64,000 nt of DNA from Pseudomonadota bacterium (lineage in GTDB: Bacteria > Desulfobacterota > Desulfobulbia > Desulfobulbales > Desulfocapsaceae), in assembly GCA_023412495.1 (NCBI GenBank), contig JAEYNP010000143.1, forward strand, positions 1 to 64,000, given 5' to 3'. Below are positions 46,255-54,242 of this stretch, one piece after another. Position 1 is the first letter of the stretch, and each line of letters opens with the position of its first letter. Under the pieces are notes generated by a model, which saw only the letters and a list, made by a program, of their open reading frames with translations, was not told where the DNA came from and searched no databases. Made by a program: the position numbers and the translations under genes.

Positions 46255-47783
46255 TTCTACTTTGGGAAGCAGCCTCCAATAGGCAACCCCTCGCTTTGCT
46301 GTTGTTTTCTGTAAGCAGCATCAATTGAATCCTGCCTCTTCTTGTGTCTGACTTCAAGCTGTCGCAATACCTCAATCTCTGTGATATCTCTTTTGGGAAG
46401 GACCGATTTCAGCAGGGTTGTCACATCGGCACAACTCAGCAGGGGAACATCCTGGTGGTGCTGCAACCTTTGCTCCAGCATGAACAACATAGCCAACAGC
46501 ACCATGGACATATGGTGATGCCACGCGAACCAGCCACGAGCTTGATATTCTCCCATGCCGCACTGATTTTTGGCATCTTGAAAGGGGCGTTCCACCCAGT
46601 ATCTCTGCGCCTGCATAAAAGCGAGACGCTCCGTTGGGGTATCAAGGGTGGCATTGCTCAGGCTGTACTTGATCTCCTCAGGAGATGCCATTTCTCGCCG
46701 TACCACCAGATGCCATCTTCTGGCTTCCGCTTCCTGGCCGTCCCAAAGCCAAACGATCCTGTGAAGAATTTCGACAAAAATTTTACCTTTGGAGCTGTCT
46801 CGAATAGCTACCCGCTTCCAAGCTTCGGGGGCTTGCTTGCGGACCCAGACGTCGACCCGCATTGAACGTGTCTGAGCCTGAAGCTTGCTGGGCTTTTTCC
46901 CTCTCGGCGATGTTGGCGGCGGCACTACCGGCTTGGGATCTTCGTAGTAGATCTGATGGTCCTTGTGGATGTCACCGATAAATTCTTCCCCGTTGTCGTC
47001 CAGTTGGCGAAGAAAAGCAGGATTGTCGCCATAAAAGCCATCAAAACCGACCCATTTGAAACGGACACCATTCCTTCTGGCTTGAAAGACCATCTCCAGC
47101 GCCTGTTGATGCTTGGTTTTGAAGATGACTTGATCCGCTGGGATCTTCGCTTTCTCGCAGCGTTTCTTATCTTTGACCCACTCTTCGGGGAGAAACAATC
47201 GAAAGTCAATCGGGATGGAGAAGTTTCCTCTTCCGAGTGTGGCAACAACCGCCACTTGGCAATTATCGACTTTGCCGAGCTGGCCGCACCATTGACGAGC
47301 GACACCTACCGATTTCTTGCCCTTCTTCGGAACTCCGGTTTCGTCGATAAAGAGAGCGCTGTCGATATGTCCGCCAAGGAGTTTGTCGCAGTCTCTGGCG
47401 ACCTGGCTGTTCAATGGGCGCCAGTCCCACTTCGAATCTGAAAGGAAATACTGAAGAGGATCATACTCAGTCTCAGGCACTCTCTCCTCCATTCGTTCCA
47501 TGTTCTTTTTGTCCGCTTGAAACAACCCCTTAAGGTATTGAAAGGCCTTGTCCGATAAATTTACTGTATGTCTTTGAAAATACTTATTATACCTATCGTG
47601 AAAGGACAAAAACTGGCGGGTCAGGCCCGCCAGCAAGAAGCGGAGCCTGACATGGGAACCTTATCTGAAGTTTTTTTTGGGCAGCTGTAATGGGTATTAC
47701 AACTGCCATTTTTTATTTAATTCCTGAAATAACTATACAATATCAAAGATAATTTTCAACGAATTCTGCTTCCCAAAGTAGAA
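46255..47783 (-). mobile_element. IS701-family insertion sequence, 1529 bp
   Basis: The ends are perfect 18-bp inverted repeats, TTCTACTTTGGGAAGCAG (46255-46272) and its complement at 47766-47783. A 4-bp target duplication CTAA flanks it at 46251-46254 and 47784-47787, matching the YTAR preference known for IS701. One transposase gene fills it. The intact ends and duplication suggest a recent insertion. Confidence 0.93.
46257..47636 (-). CDS. IS701-family DDE transposase
   Basis: A 459-aa DDE transposase: ALFIDETGVPKKGKKSVGVA carries the first Asp, WVGFDGFYGDNPAFL the second, and the WVERPFQDAKNQCGMGEYQ segment the Glu region; this layout is that of IS701 (DDE_5) enzymes. The stop codon lies inside the left inverted repeat. 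A hairpin CTGGCGGG/CCCGCCAG (47613-47633) covers the first codons and may limit translation. An earlier start is possible. Confidence 0.9.
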   Translation of the reverse strand: MLAGLTRQFLSFHDRYNKYFQRHTVNLSDKAFQYLKGLFQADKKNMERMEERVPETEYDPLQYFLSDSKWDWRPLNSQVARDCDKLLGGHIDSALFIDETGVPKKGKKSVGVARQWCGQLGKVDNCQVAVVATLGRGNFSIPIDFRLFLPEEWVKDKKRCEKAKIPADQVIFKTKHQQALEMVFQARRNGVRFKWVGFDGFYGDNPAFLRQLDDNGEEFIGDIHKDHQIYYEDPKPVVPPPTSPRGKKPSKLQAQTRSMRVDVWVRKQAPEAWKRVAIRDSSKGKIFVEILHRIVWLWDGQEAEARRWHLVVRREMASPEEIKYSLSNATLDTPTERLAFMQAQRYWVERPFQDAKNQCGMGEYQARGWFAWHHHMSMVLLAMLFMLEQRLQHHQDVPLLSCADVTTLLKSVLPKRDITEIEVLRQLEVRHKKRQDSIDAAYRKQQQSEGLPIGGCFPK

Positions 47784-48153
47784 CTAATACCCTTGGCAGA
47801 AGCATGAGCGATGAGGCTTGTTGTAAGGCAGCCGGAGAGGGCCACAAGAAGATACTCTACAGGGTTTCTTCCATCATTATTTCCCAAAAGGACAGGGGGC
47901 TCGTCCATATCATAATCAACAGGCGGCCTGGAATCGTCTTCCTTTAAGGCGCCAAAGAAATCTTTGACTGTTGCCCGGCAATGAGTGCCGTCGATCCATT
48001 TGTTGGTCGCACGAAACTTGAATTTTGCAATGTCCGGATTCTCTTTAATAAGAGCGATTGTATCAAACAACTGTTCTGTGTTTACACCATTAACGAATAG
48101 ACTCTTTTCTTTTTTCTGTTCCATCTTTCAACTCCTTAAAATTTAATATTTTA

Positions 48154-48186
48154 TGTATAGATTCTGAACCAGCCGTGAGCCGGCTG
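48154..48186 (-). promoter_or_regulatory. osmC promoter region with palindromic operator
   Basis: On the minus strand a TATACA -10 box (48159-48154) precedes AAGGAG and the osmC ATG. No good -35 is seen; instead a palindrome CAGCCG-TGAGC-CGGCTG (48170-48186) covers that position, suggesting control by a DNA-binding activator or repressor. Confidence 0.45.
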
Positions 48187-48317
48187 TCTCACTTTCTTCA
48201 ATTCTGGCATTTGAAATAGATTGGAGCGTCTGTTGATGTGTTAAAAGTTTTATTCTGCCTAAACGAATTCGCTATGGGGTGGAATGTGTATTTCGTTAAA
48301 ATTCGGCGGGAGCCTGC

Positions 48318-48434
48318 AATCTTCTTATGGAGCGAATGCCATCTACTCGGCAGTTACGTCCTCGACCCCGTCGCCGGCTTTCCCTGGCTAAGGCGCTGCC
48401 GGTCAGGAGCGAGAAGAAAGGAGGAACCTGATCT
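48318..48434 (+). pseudogene. Remnant of a molybdopterin oxidoreductase 3' end
   Basis: The frame LWSECHLLGSYVLDPVAGFP matches the C-terminus of the enzyme at 57650-59653 (GWSEANANLLGG then LDPLSGFPWLK). DNA similarity is strongest over GGCTTTCCCTGGCT and GCGCTGCCGG, and the stop context CCTGAT(G)TCTCT also matches. Small indels shift the frame. Only this tail remains; it lies upstream of the corrinoid cluster on the same strand. Confidence 0.7.
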
Positions 48435-48816
48435 CTCTTCTTACAGCGAGCAGATATGGTCAAATCTTTATCTTTGTAATCACAGAGGACGAGGAACTGC
48501 CGGCTGCGGCATAAGATGAATAAGGAGGTACTTCACGCAACGGCCGCTGCCGACCTCGATGGTTGTAGCAGCCGTTGTTCTTGTGGTGGTCTCTTTGTGG
48601 CTGATTTGAAAACCCATGAAATGGGTATCGGCAATTCGAACTATCTTTCAATGATATATGGATATTGGGTTATGTGTCGACTGGGTCATATATATATGGC
48701 CTATCGACCGCAGTCGATCGATTCAGATATCCAATTGGAAATTTTCGTTTCCGCCGAGTATTGATAGCGCCAAAGGTTGGCAAAAAGCCTAAGCATCAAT
48801 TGAAAAGGAGCAACCG
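48435..48816. other. Leader region of the corrinoid cluster with palindromes
   Basis: No convincing gene is present. A 31-bp imperfect palindrome with an AT core (48677-48707, centre GGTCATATATATATGGCC) is followed by TCGAC-CGCA-GTCGA (48704-48717). These could be operator sites for a regulator of the downstream operon. I see no cobalamin-riboswitch B12 box and no clear sigma-54 site. AAGGAG lies 6 bp before 48817. Confidence 0.45.
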
Positions 48817-49497
48817 ATGGCGAGATCACGAGAGGATATCCTGCAGGACCTGGCGGACAGCGTCCTCAATATGAAGGAAGAACGGGCTGTGGCGGTGGCG
48901 AAGGAGGCGGTCGAGGCGGGAATCGATGCCTACGACGCGATCAACAACGGCCTGGTGGTGGGCATGAACCGCGCCGGCGAACTCTATGACCAGGAGGAGT
49001 ATTTCGTGCCGGAGCTGCTCATCTGTTCCGATGCCCTCTATCTGGCCCTCGATATTTTAAAGCCCCACCTCAAGCGGGAAGACGCCCGGGAAAAGATCGG
49101 CTGCGTCATCGGCGTGGTCGAGGGCGACACCCACGATATCGGCAAGAACCTGGTCAAGATCATGCTCGATGTGGCCGGCTTCGAGATCCACGACCTCGGC
49201 CGGAACGTGCCGCTCGCCCAGTTCGTCGAGAAGGCCAAGGAGGTGGGTGCGCAGATGATCTGTCTCTCGACGCTCATGACCACCACCATGGACGGCATGG
49301 CGAGCGTCATCGAGATGTTGAAGGAGGAGGGCATCCGCGACCGTTTCAAGGTGCTGGTGGGCGGCGGGCCTATTTCCCAGGCTTTTGCGGACCGCATCGG
49401 CGCGGACGGCTATGCCGGCAACGCCTCCAAGGCGGTGGAAGTGGCCATGGCCCTGTGCCGGATCGGTCAGGCAGACCGGGCCGGGCTGCATGCGTAA
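48817..49497 (+). CDS. Corrinoid (B12-binding) methyltransferase protein
   Basis: A 226-aa protein of the MtaC/MtbC/MttC type. Residues about 5-90 form the methionine-synthase-like cap helical domain. Residues about 95-215 bind cobalamin with GDTHDIGKNL (Asp104-x-His106-x-x-Gly109, the lower-ligand motif), LSTLMTT and VGGGPIS. It shuttles the methyl group between two methyltransferases. It is the first gene of the cluster, 10 bp before a UroD-type methyltransferase. Confidence 0.95.
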   Translation: MARSREDILQDLADSVLNMKEERAVAVAKEAVEAGIDAYDAINNGLVVGMNRAGELYDQEEYFVPELLICSDALYLALDILKPHLKREDAREKIGCVIGVVEGDTHDIGKNLVKIMLDVAGFEIHDLGRNVPLAQFVEKAKEVGAQMICLSTLMTTTMDGMASVIEMLKEEGIRDRFKVLVGGGPISQAFADRIGADGYAGNASKAVEVAMALCRIGQADRAGLHA

Positions 49498-49507
49498 GGG
49501 GGAAACC

Positions 49508-50572
49508 ATGACAACCGCCATGACCATTCCGGCCGACAGCCAGACCTCCCTCGAGCGCGTCCTCTGTTACCTCCAGGGAACCAACCCGCAGCGCATCGCC
49601 TGTTTCCCGCTGATCCTGAACCACGCGGCCCGGGTGCTCGGCGTGCCGGTGGGTGAGTACAACCGCAGCGGCGAGCTGATGGGCCGGGCCCACGTCGCCG
49701 CCTACAAACGGTACGGCAACGACCTGGTGCTGATCTTCTCCACCACCTCGACGCTCGCCGAGGCCATGGGCACCAAGATGAATTTCTTCGCCGAGGATGC
49801 TCCGCAGATCGCCGAACCCCTGCTGAAAAACCTGGACGACCTGAAGAAGGTGACGGTGCCGGATTTCACCCGGGACGGCCGGCTGCCCGTGTACATGGAG
49901 GCAACCGAAATCGCCGTGGGCGAGATCGGCGAGGAGACCTGCGTCTCGACCGTGCTGGCGGGCCCCTTGACCACCGCCGCGGCGCTCAGGCCCATCGATC
50001 TCTTTGTCCGCGACCTGCACAAAAACCCCGGCTGGGTCCATGAACTGCTCGAGGTCTGCACTGTAGCGGGCATTGCCTTCATCGACGAGATCCTGAAACG
50101 CAAGTCGCTGCCCATCGTGGTCGAGCCGATCGGCACCGGCAGCCTCATCAGTCCGCGCCATTTCCGGGAGTTCGTCACCCCGTATCTGAAAAGGATGGCC
50201 GATCATATCCACGAAAACGGCGGAGGACTGCCCGCCGTGCTCCACATCTGCGGCAATTCCCGGCCTAACTGGCAGCCGATGCTGGATGCCGACTGGGACA
50301 TCTGGTCCATCGACTCGCCGGTGGATATCGGCGCGGCCAAAGAAGCGGCCGGCCATCGGGTCTGCCTGGTCGGCAATGTCAGCACCACCACGCTGCTGAA
50401 AGGGACGCCCGCCCAGGTCGAGCAGGAGGCGAAAGAGGTCTGCGCCAAGGGCATGGGCAGCGGCCGCGGCTTCATCCTCGGCTCCGGCTGCGAGATCCCG
50501 CTCGAGACCCCGCCGGAGAATATCGACGCCCTGATCGACAGCGCCAGGAAATATGGCCGCTTCGACCAGTAA
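49508..50572 (+). CDS. UroD-type corrinoid methyltransferase 1 (MtaA/CmuA family)
   Basis: A 354-aa TIM-barrel protein of the uroporphyrinogen decarboxylase/MtaA superfamily. The zinc site expected in methyl-transferring members is present: His246-x-Cys248 (LHICGNS) and Cys328 (GSGCEIPLETP). So it is a cobamide-dependent methyltransferase rather than a haem enzyme. ATG 49508 is chosen; the frame opens earlier inside the corrinoid gene. Substrate is unknown. Confidence 0.9.
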   Translation: MTTAMTIPADSQTSLERVLCYLQGTNPQRIACFPLILNHAARVLGVPVGEYNRSGELMGRAHVAAYKRYGNDLVLIFSTTSTLAEAMGTKMNFFAEDAPQIAEPLLKNLDDLKKVTVPDFTRDGRLPVYMEATEIAVGEIGEETCVSTVLAGPLTTAAALRPIDLFVRDLHKNPGWVHELLEVCTVAGIAFIDEILKRKSLPIVVEPIGTGSLISPRHFREFVTPYLKRMADHIHENGGGLPAVLHICGNSRPNWQPMLDADWDIWSIDSPVDIGAAKEAAGHRVCLVGNVSTTTLLKGTPAQVEQEAKEVCAKGMGSGRGFILGSGCEIPLETPPENIDALIDSARKYGRFDQ

Positions 50573-51524
50573 CAAAATGGTTTTCATGACTGACGTGCGA
50601 CAGGTTCCGACCATTCTGGTCTGCGGCTTCCTCGGGGCGGGCAAGACCACCTTCCTCAAGGGGCGCCTGACGGAAGGCGGTCCGCGCACAGCGGTTCTGG
50701 TCAATGACTTCGGGGACTTGGGTATGGATGGCGGGACGATTCGGGCGGCGGGAGGCGCGGACGATCTCCAGGTGGTGGAGATGGCCGGTGGCTGCATCTG
50801 CTGCAGCGACAGGCTTGCCCTGGCGGACACCGTCCGGCGGCTGATATCGGACCATCGCCCCGAGCGGCTCTTCATCGAGCCGAGCGGCATCGCCGAGGCC
50901 TCGGAGCTGATCCGCATCCTCCAGGGGCCGGGCCTCATCGATATCGTCCGGCTGGACTGCGTGGTCTGCGTCGTCGATGCGGAAACCTTTCTGCCGTACA
51001 GCGAGCCGGAGGCCTTCGGCACCTTTTTCCTCGACCAAATTTCAGGCGGCGACATCATTGTCGTGAACAAGGAGGATCTGGTGCCCGGAGAAGTTCTGGA
51101 GGAGGTCGAGTCCCGGCTTCGGGCACTCAACCCATCCGCCCTCATTGTCCCCGCCGACCACGGCAGGCTGGCCATGGAGCTGCCGGTTCGTGGAGAGCGG
51201 AGCGTCGCGGGCGGTGCCGGCGTGACTGCAACCTGGGAATATTTCTGCTTCGCCCTTGGCCGACCCTTGCCCGCCCGGGCGCTGGACAACTTGAGCCGCC
51301 GTCTGACGAGCGGGGAGTATGGCACGGTGATGCGGGCCAAGGGCATCATTGCCGTGGAAGGCGGGGAGCGGATCGAGCTGCAGCTGGTCGGCGGCCGCGC
51401 GACCTTCTCGGCCACGTCGTCCGCCGTGTCGCCCCGCTTCTCCTGCGTCGGTTTCGGCCTTGACCGCGAGCGGCTGGCCGCCTTCTTTTCCGCGGAATTC
51501 TTTTCGTTTGGAGGTGCCGCATGA
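50553..51524 (+). CDS. CobW/G3E-family GTPase
   Basis: A 323-aa metallochaperone-type GTPase: P-loop GFLGAGKTT, the CxCC metal motif GGCICC and NKED for guanine binding, followed by a CobW C-terminal domain. It overlaps the upstream gene by 20 bp from ATG 50553 (AGGA upstream); ATGs at 50577 and 50586 are alternatives. Such proteins insert Zn or Co; here it may supply zinc to the methyltransferases or serve the corrinoid. Confidence 0.88.
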   Translation: MAASTSNKMVFMTDVRQVPTILVCGFLGAGKTTFLKGRLTEGGPRTAVLVNDFGDLGMDGGTIRAAGGADDLQVVEMAGGCICCSDRLALADTVRRLISDHRPERLFIEPSGIAEASELIRILQGPGLIDIVRLDCVVCVVDAETFLPYSEPEAFGTFFLDQISGGDIIVVNKEDLVPGEVLEEVESRLRALNPSALIVPADHGRLAMELPVRGERSVAGGAGVTATWEYFCFALGRPLPARALDNLSRRLTSGEYGTVMRAKGIIAVEGGERIELQLVGGRATFSATSSAVSPRFSCVGFGLDRERLAAFFSAEFFSFGGAA

Positions 51525-52543
51525 ATGCCCTTGAACGGCTGACCGCCGCAGTCTTTCGCCGGCCCGTCGATCGGCCGCCCCTCATCTGCCCCGGCGGTAT
51601 GATGACGATGGTGGTCCGCGAGGCCATGGAGCAGCTCCACTGCGCCTGGCCAGAGGCTCATACCGACGCCGCCCTCATGGCTCGGCTGGGCGAGGGCATG
51701 GTTACGCTGGCGGGTCTTGAAAACCTCGGCGTCCCCTTTTGCATGACGGTGGAGGCGGAGGGGATGGGCGGCCGGGTCGACCTAGGCCATATGACCCGCG
51801 AGCCCCATGTGACCGGCTATGCGCTCGCGCAGCCGGACGAACTCGTGAAGCTCAGGCGCCTCGACCCGCGGCAGGGCAGGGCGGCGGTTTCCTGCGAGGC
51901 GGTGCGGCTGCTGAAGAACAGCAATCCCCGCCTGCCGGTGATCGCCAACCTTACCGGCCCGGTAAGCCTTGCCACCTCTCTGGTCGACCCTCTCCTCTAT
52001 TACCGGGCCCTGCGCCGCAATCCCGCCGCGGCCCATCGCTTGAACGATTTCTGCACCGAGGAGGCGATCCGCTTCGGCGAAGCGCTGCTCAATGCCGGCG
52101 CCGATCATGTCTGCATCGCCGATCCGAGCGCCACCGGCGACCTGCTGGGGCCTGCGGCCTTCAAGGAATTCTGCCTGCCATATCTCAACCGGATGAGCGA
52201 ACACTTCGGCAACAGGCGAGAAACCGGGGTGATCGTCCATATTTGTGGCAATATCAAGGCAATAGGGCAGCTGCTGCCGGAAATCGCCGCGCCGGTGATG
52301 AGCGTCGATTCCATCGTCTCCATCAAAAACCTGCGGGAACTGGCCCCGGAAAAGGTCGCCATGGGCAACGTCTCGACCTTTACCCTGGAAAAGGGCAGTC
52401 CCGACAAGGTCGCGGCGGCCGCTTCCGTCTGCCTCGGCCAAGGTGCGGAGATACTCGCCCCGGCCTGCGGCATTTCGCCCATCACGCCGCTCGCCAACAT
52501 CCGGGCGATGGCGGATTTGCTGGAATCGGCAGTGAAATCCTGA
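51521..52543 (+). CDS. UroD-type corrinoid methyltransferase 2 (MtbA/MtaA-like)
   Basis: A 340-aa protein with the zinc motif His240-x-Cys242 (VHICGNI) and Cys316 (APACGISPITPL). The PACGISP ending is close to MtaA/MtbA, the enzymes that pass methyl from the corrinoid protein to a final acceptor, so this may be the second methyltransferase (MT2). It overlaps the CobW gene by 4 bp. Confidence 0.88.
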   Translation: MNALERLTAAVFRRPVDRPPLICPGGMMTMVVREAMEQLHCAWPEAHTDAALMARLGEGMVTLAGLENLGVPFCMTVEAEGMGGRVDLGHMTREPHVTGYALAQPDELVKLRRLDPRQGRAAVSCEAVRLLKNSNPRLPVIANLTGPVSLATSLVDPLLYYRALRRNPAAAHRLNDFCTEEAIRFGEALLNAGADHVCIADPSATGDLLGPAAFKEFCLPYLNRMSEHFGNRRETGVIVHICGNIKAIGQLLPEIAAPVMSVDSIVSIKNLRELAPEKVAMGNVSTFTLEKGSPDKVAAAASVCLGQGAEILAPACGISPITPLANIRAMADLLESAVKS

Positions 52544-52564
52544 ACCACCTACTCTCTTACGAAG

Positions 52565-54232
52565 ATGTTCTGCGTCGATTTTTCCGAAACCGGCCGGCGG
52601 GCGACTGTCGCTCCCGGCGCCACAATCCTCGATGCCGCCCGGCTCGCGGGGCTTGACCTGGAGTCGCCCTGCAACCGGACGGGAGTCTGCGGCAAATGCC
52701 GGGTAATGATCTCGCCCGCATCCCTCGAAAACGTCATTGCCCCCGAGCATCACGCCGTTTCGCCGGCCGAGCGGGCCGAAGGCTGGTGCCTTGCATGCCA
52801 TGCCGAAGTGGCGGGGAATATCGAGGTCGTCCGTGTGCCGGCAATGGCTCGGGACAGCGGGCCGGTCCTGCGGGAAGGCAAGGGCGCCACTCTTCCTCTC
52901 GTACCCTTTATCGCCAAAAGGTATGCTTCCGACCGGGACCGGACTCTGGTCTTCGCCTGTTTGCAGGAGGTCGGCAGCGAGGCCGGGGATACCAGCCGGG
53001 CACTCTACGGGGCGGCGGTGGATATCGGCACCACGACGCTGGTGGTGAGTCTGGTCGATCTTAATTCCGGCCGGGAGCTTGCCTCGGTCACCGCCCACAA
53101 CCCCCAGGCCCGCTACGCCCAGGACGTGCTGTCCCGCATCGCCTTTGCCGGGACGGCGGAAGGTCTAGCCACCATGCAGCGGTGCCTCGTCGCAAGACTC
53201 AACGAGATGCTCGCCGAGCTTGCCGGCAAAGCAGGCATCGTCGTCGCGCAGATCTACGAACTGGTTTTCAGCGGCAATACCTGCATGCTTCACCTGGCGA
53301 CCGGTCACAGCCCGAAATCGCTCGGCCGCTACCCGTATACCCCGCTGATCCGGGGCCACGAGAGTTTCTCGGCCGCGATGCTCGGCCTTGCCATCTCGCC
53401 CTTTGCCCAGGTCTACCTGCCGCCCATCCTCTCGCCCTTCGTCGGCGCGGACATCACCTCGGGTATCCTGAGCCTGCAGCTGCACCGGCAGGAGGGGGTG
53501 TTCCTCCTGGTTGACATAGGCACCAACGGCGAGATCGTGCTCGCCGACCATGGCCGGCTCATCGCCACCTCGACCGCGGCAGGGCCGGCGCTTGAGGGGA
53601 TGAACATCGGCTGCGGCATGTGCGCGGGACCCGGCGCGGTGGAGCGGGTGGGCCATGACGGCGCGGGCGGCATAACCTATCGCACCATTGGTGATACGCT
53701 TCCCCTTGGGCTCTGCGGCAGCGGATTGATCGATCTGGTGGCGACTTTGCTTGCGCTCGGCGTCATCGGGGCGAACGGCCGGTTTGCCGCGCCGGAGGCG
53801 CTGCCCCAGGCTCTGGAAGCGAGGATGAGGCGGGAGAACGGCGCCACGACCTTCATGCTGAGTGAAGATGTCCGCCTCAGCCAGAAGGATATCCGCCAGG
53901 TCCAGTTGGCCAAGGGGGCCATCCAGGCGGGCATCGTCGCCCTCCTTCGCCATACCGGCATCGGCTCGGATCACATCGACCGGGTGCTGATCGCAGGCGC
54001 CTTCGGCTACCATCTGGCCACGGAGAGCCTGATCCGCCTGAGAATCCTCCCGCATGAGTGGGCGGGCAAGATAGAGTATGTCGGCAATACCTCGAAAACC
54101 GGGGGACAGGCCTTTCTCACCAACGCCCCCAGCCGGGAGGATATGGGCAGTCTGGCCGCCGGGGTCGAAATCGTCGAGCTCGCGGGAAGGCCGGATTTCG
54201 AGCGGCTTTTCGTTGACTGCCTGAGTTTTTGA
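52565..54232 (+). CDS. RACo-like corrinoid activation protein (ferredoxin-ASKHA)
   Basis: A 555-aa protein with an N-terminal 2Fe-2S ferredoxin domain (Cys36-x5-Cys42-x2-Cys45, then Cys75/Cys78) and a DUF4445 ASKHA ATPase body (AAVDIGTTTLVVSLVDL and LLVDIGTNGEIVL). RACo-type proteins use ATP to reduce inactive Co(II)-corrinoid back to Co(I). Its presence shows that the cluster has its own repair system. Confidence 0.93.
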   Translation: MFCVDFSETGRRATVAPGATILDAARLAGLDLESPCNRTGVCGKCRVMISPASLENVIAPEHHAVSPAERAEGWCLACHAEVAGNIEVVRVPAMARDSGPVLREGKGATLPLVPFIAKRYASDRDRTLVFACLQEVGSEAGDTSRALYGAAVDIGTTTLVVSLVDLNSGRELASVTAHNPQARYAQDVLSRIAFAGTAEGLATMQRCLVARLNEMLAELAGKAGIVVAQIYELVFSGNTCMLHLATGHSPKSLGRYPYTPLIRGHESFSAAMLGLAISPFAQVYLPPILSPFVGADITSGILSLQLHRQEGVFLLVDIGTNGEIVLADHGRLIATSTAAGPALEGMNIGCGMCAGPGAVERVGHDGAGGITYRTIGDTLPLGLCGSGLIDLVATLLALGVIGANGRFAAPEALPQALEARMRRENGATTFMLSEDVRLSQKDIRQVQLAKGAIQAGIVALLRHTGIGSDHIDRVLIAGAFGYHLATESLIRLRILPHEWAGKIEYVGNTSKTGGQAFLTNAPSREDMGSLAAGVEIVELAGRPDFERLFVDCLSF

Positions 54233-54242
54233 GGGAGGTATC

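Larger units (their letters stand above)
46022..48124 (-). pseudogene. OsmC family protein gene interrupted by an IS element
   Basis: The 5' part (48124-47784) encodes the OsmC N-terminus up to SLIAHASAKGI; the 3' part (46250-46022) resumes with RIHDVKSRYEGDIDLRG and ends VSVHLEK. Joining at the CTAA duplication gives one frame of 189 codons (GI-RIHDVKSRY), so the disruption is only the insertion. OsmC-type proteins detoxify organic hydroperoxides or act in sulfur chemistry. The catalytic Cys is kept in ALSGCLTTS. ATG 48124 has AAGGAG upstream. Confidence 0.92.

Noticed and set aside
48516..48764. An 82-codon plus-strand frame before the corrinoid gene
   Set aside because: It has a ribosome-like site but its translation is low-complexity and unlike any family; it runs through the palindromic leader.
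48125..48816. Possible cobalamin riboswitch before the corrinoid operon
   Set aside because: No B12-box consensus or typical multi-stem layout could be found by reading either strand.
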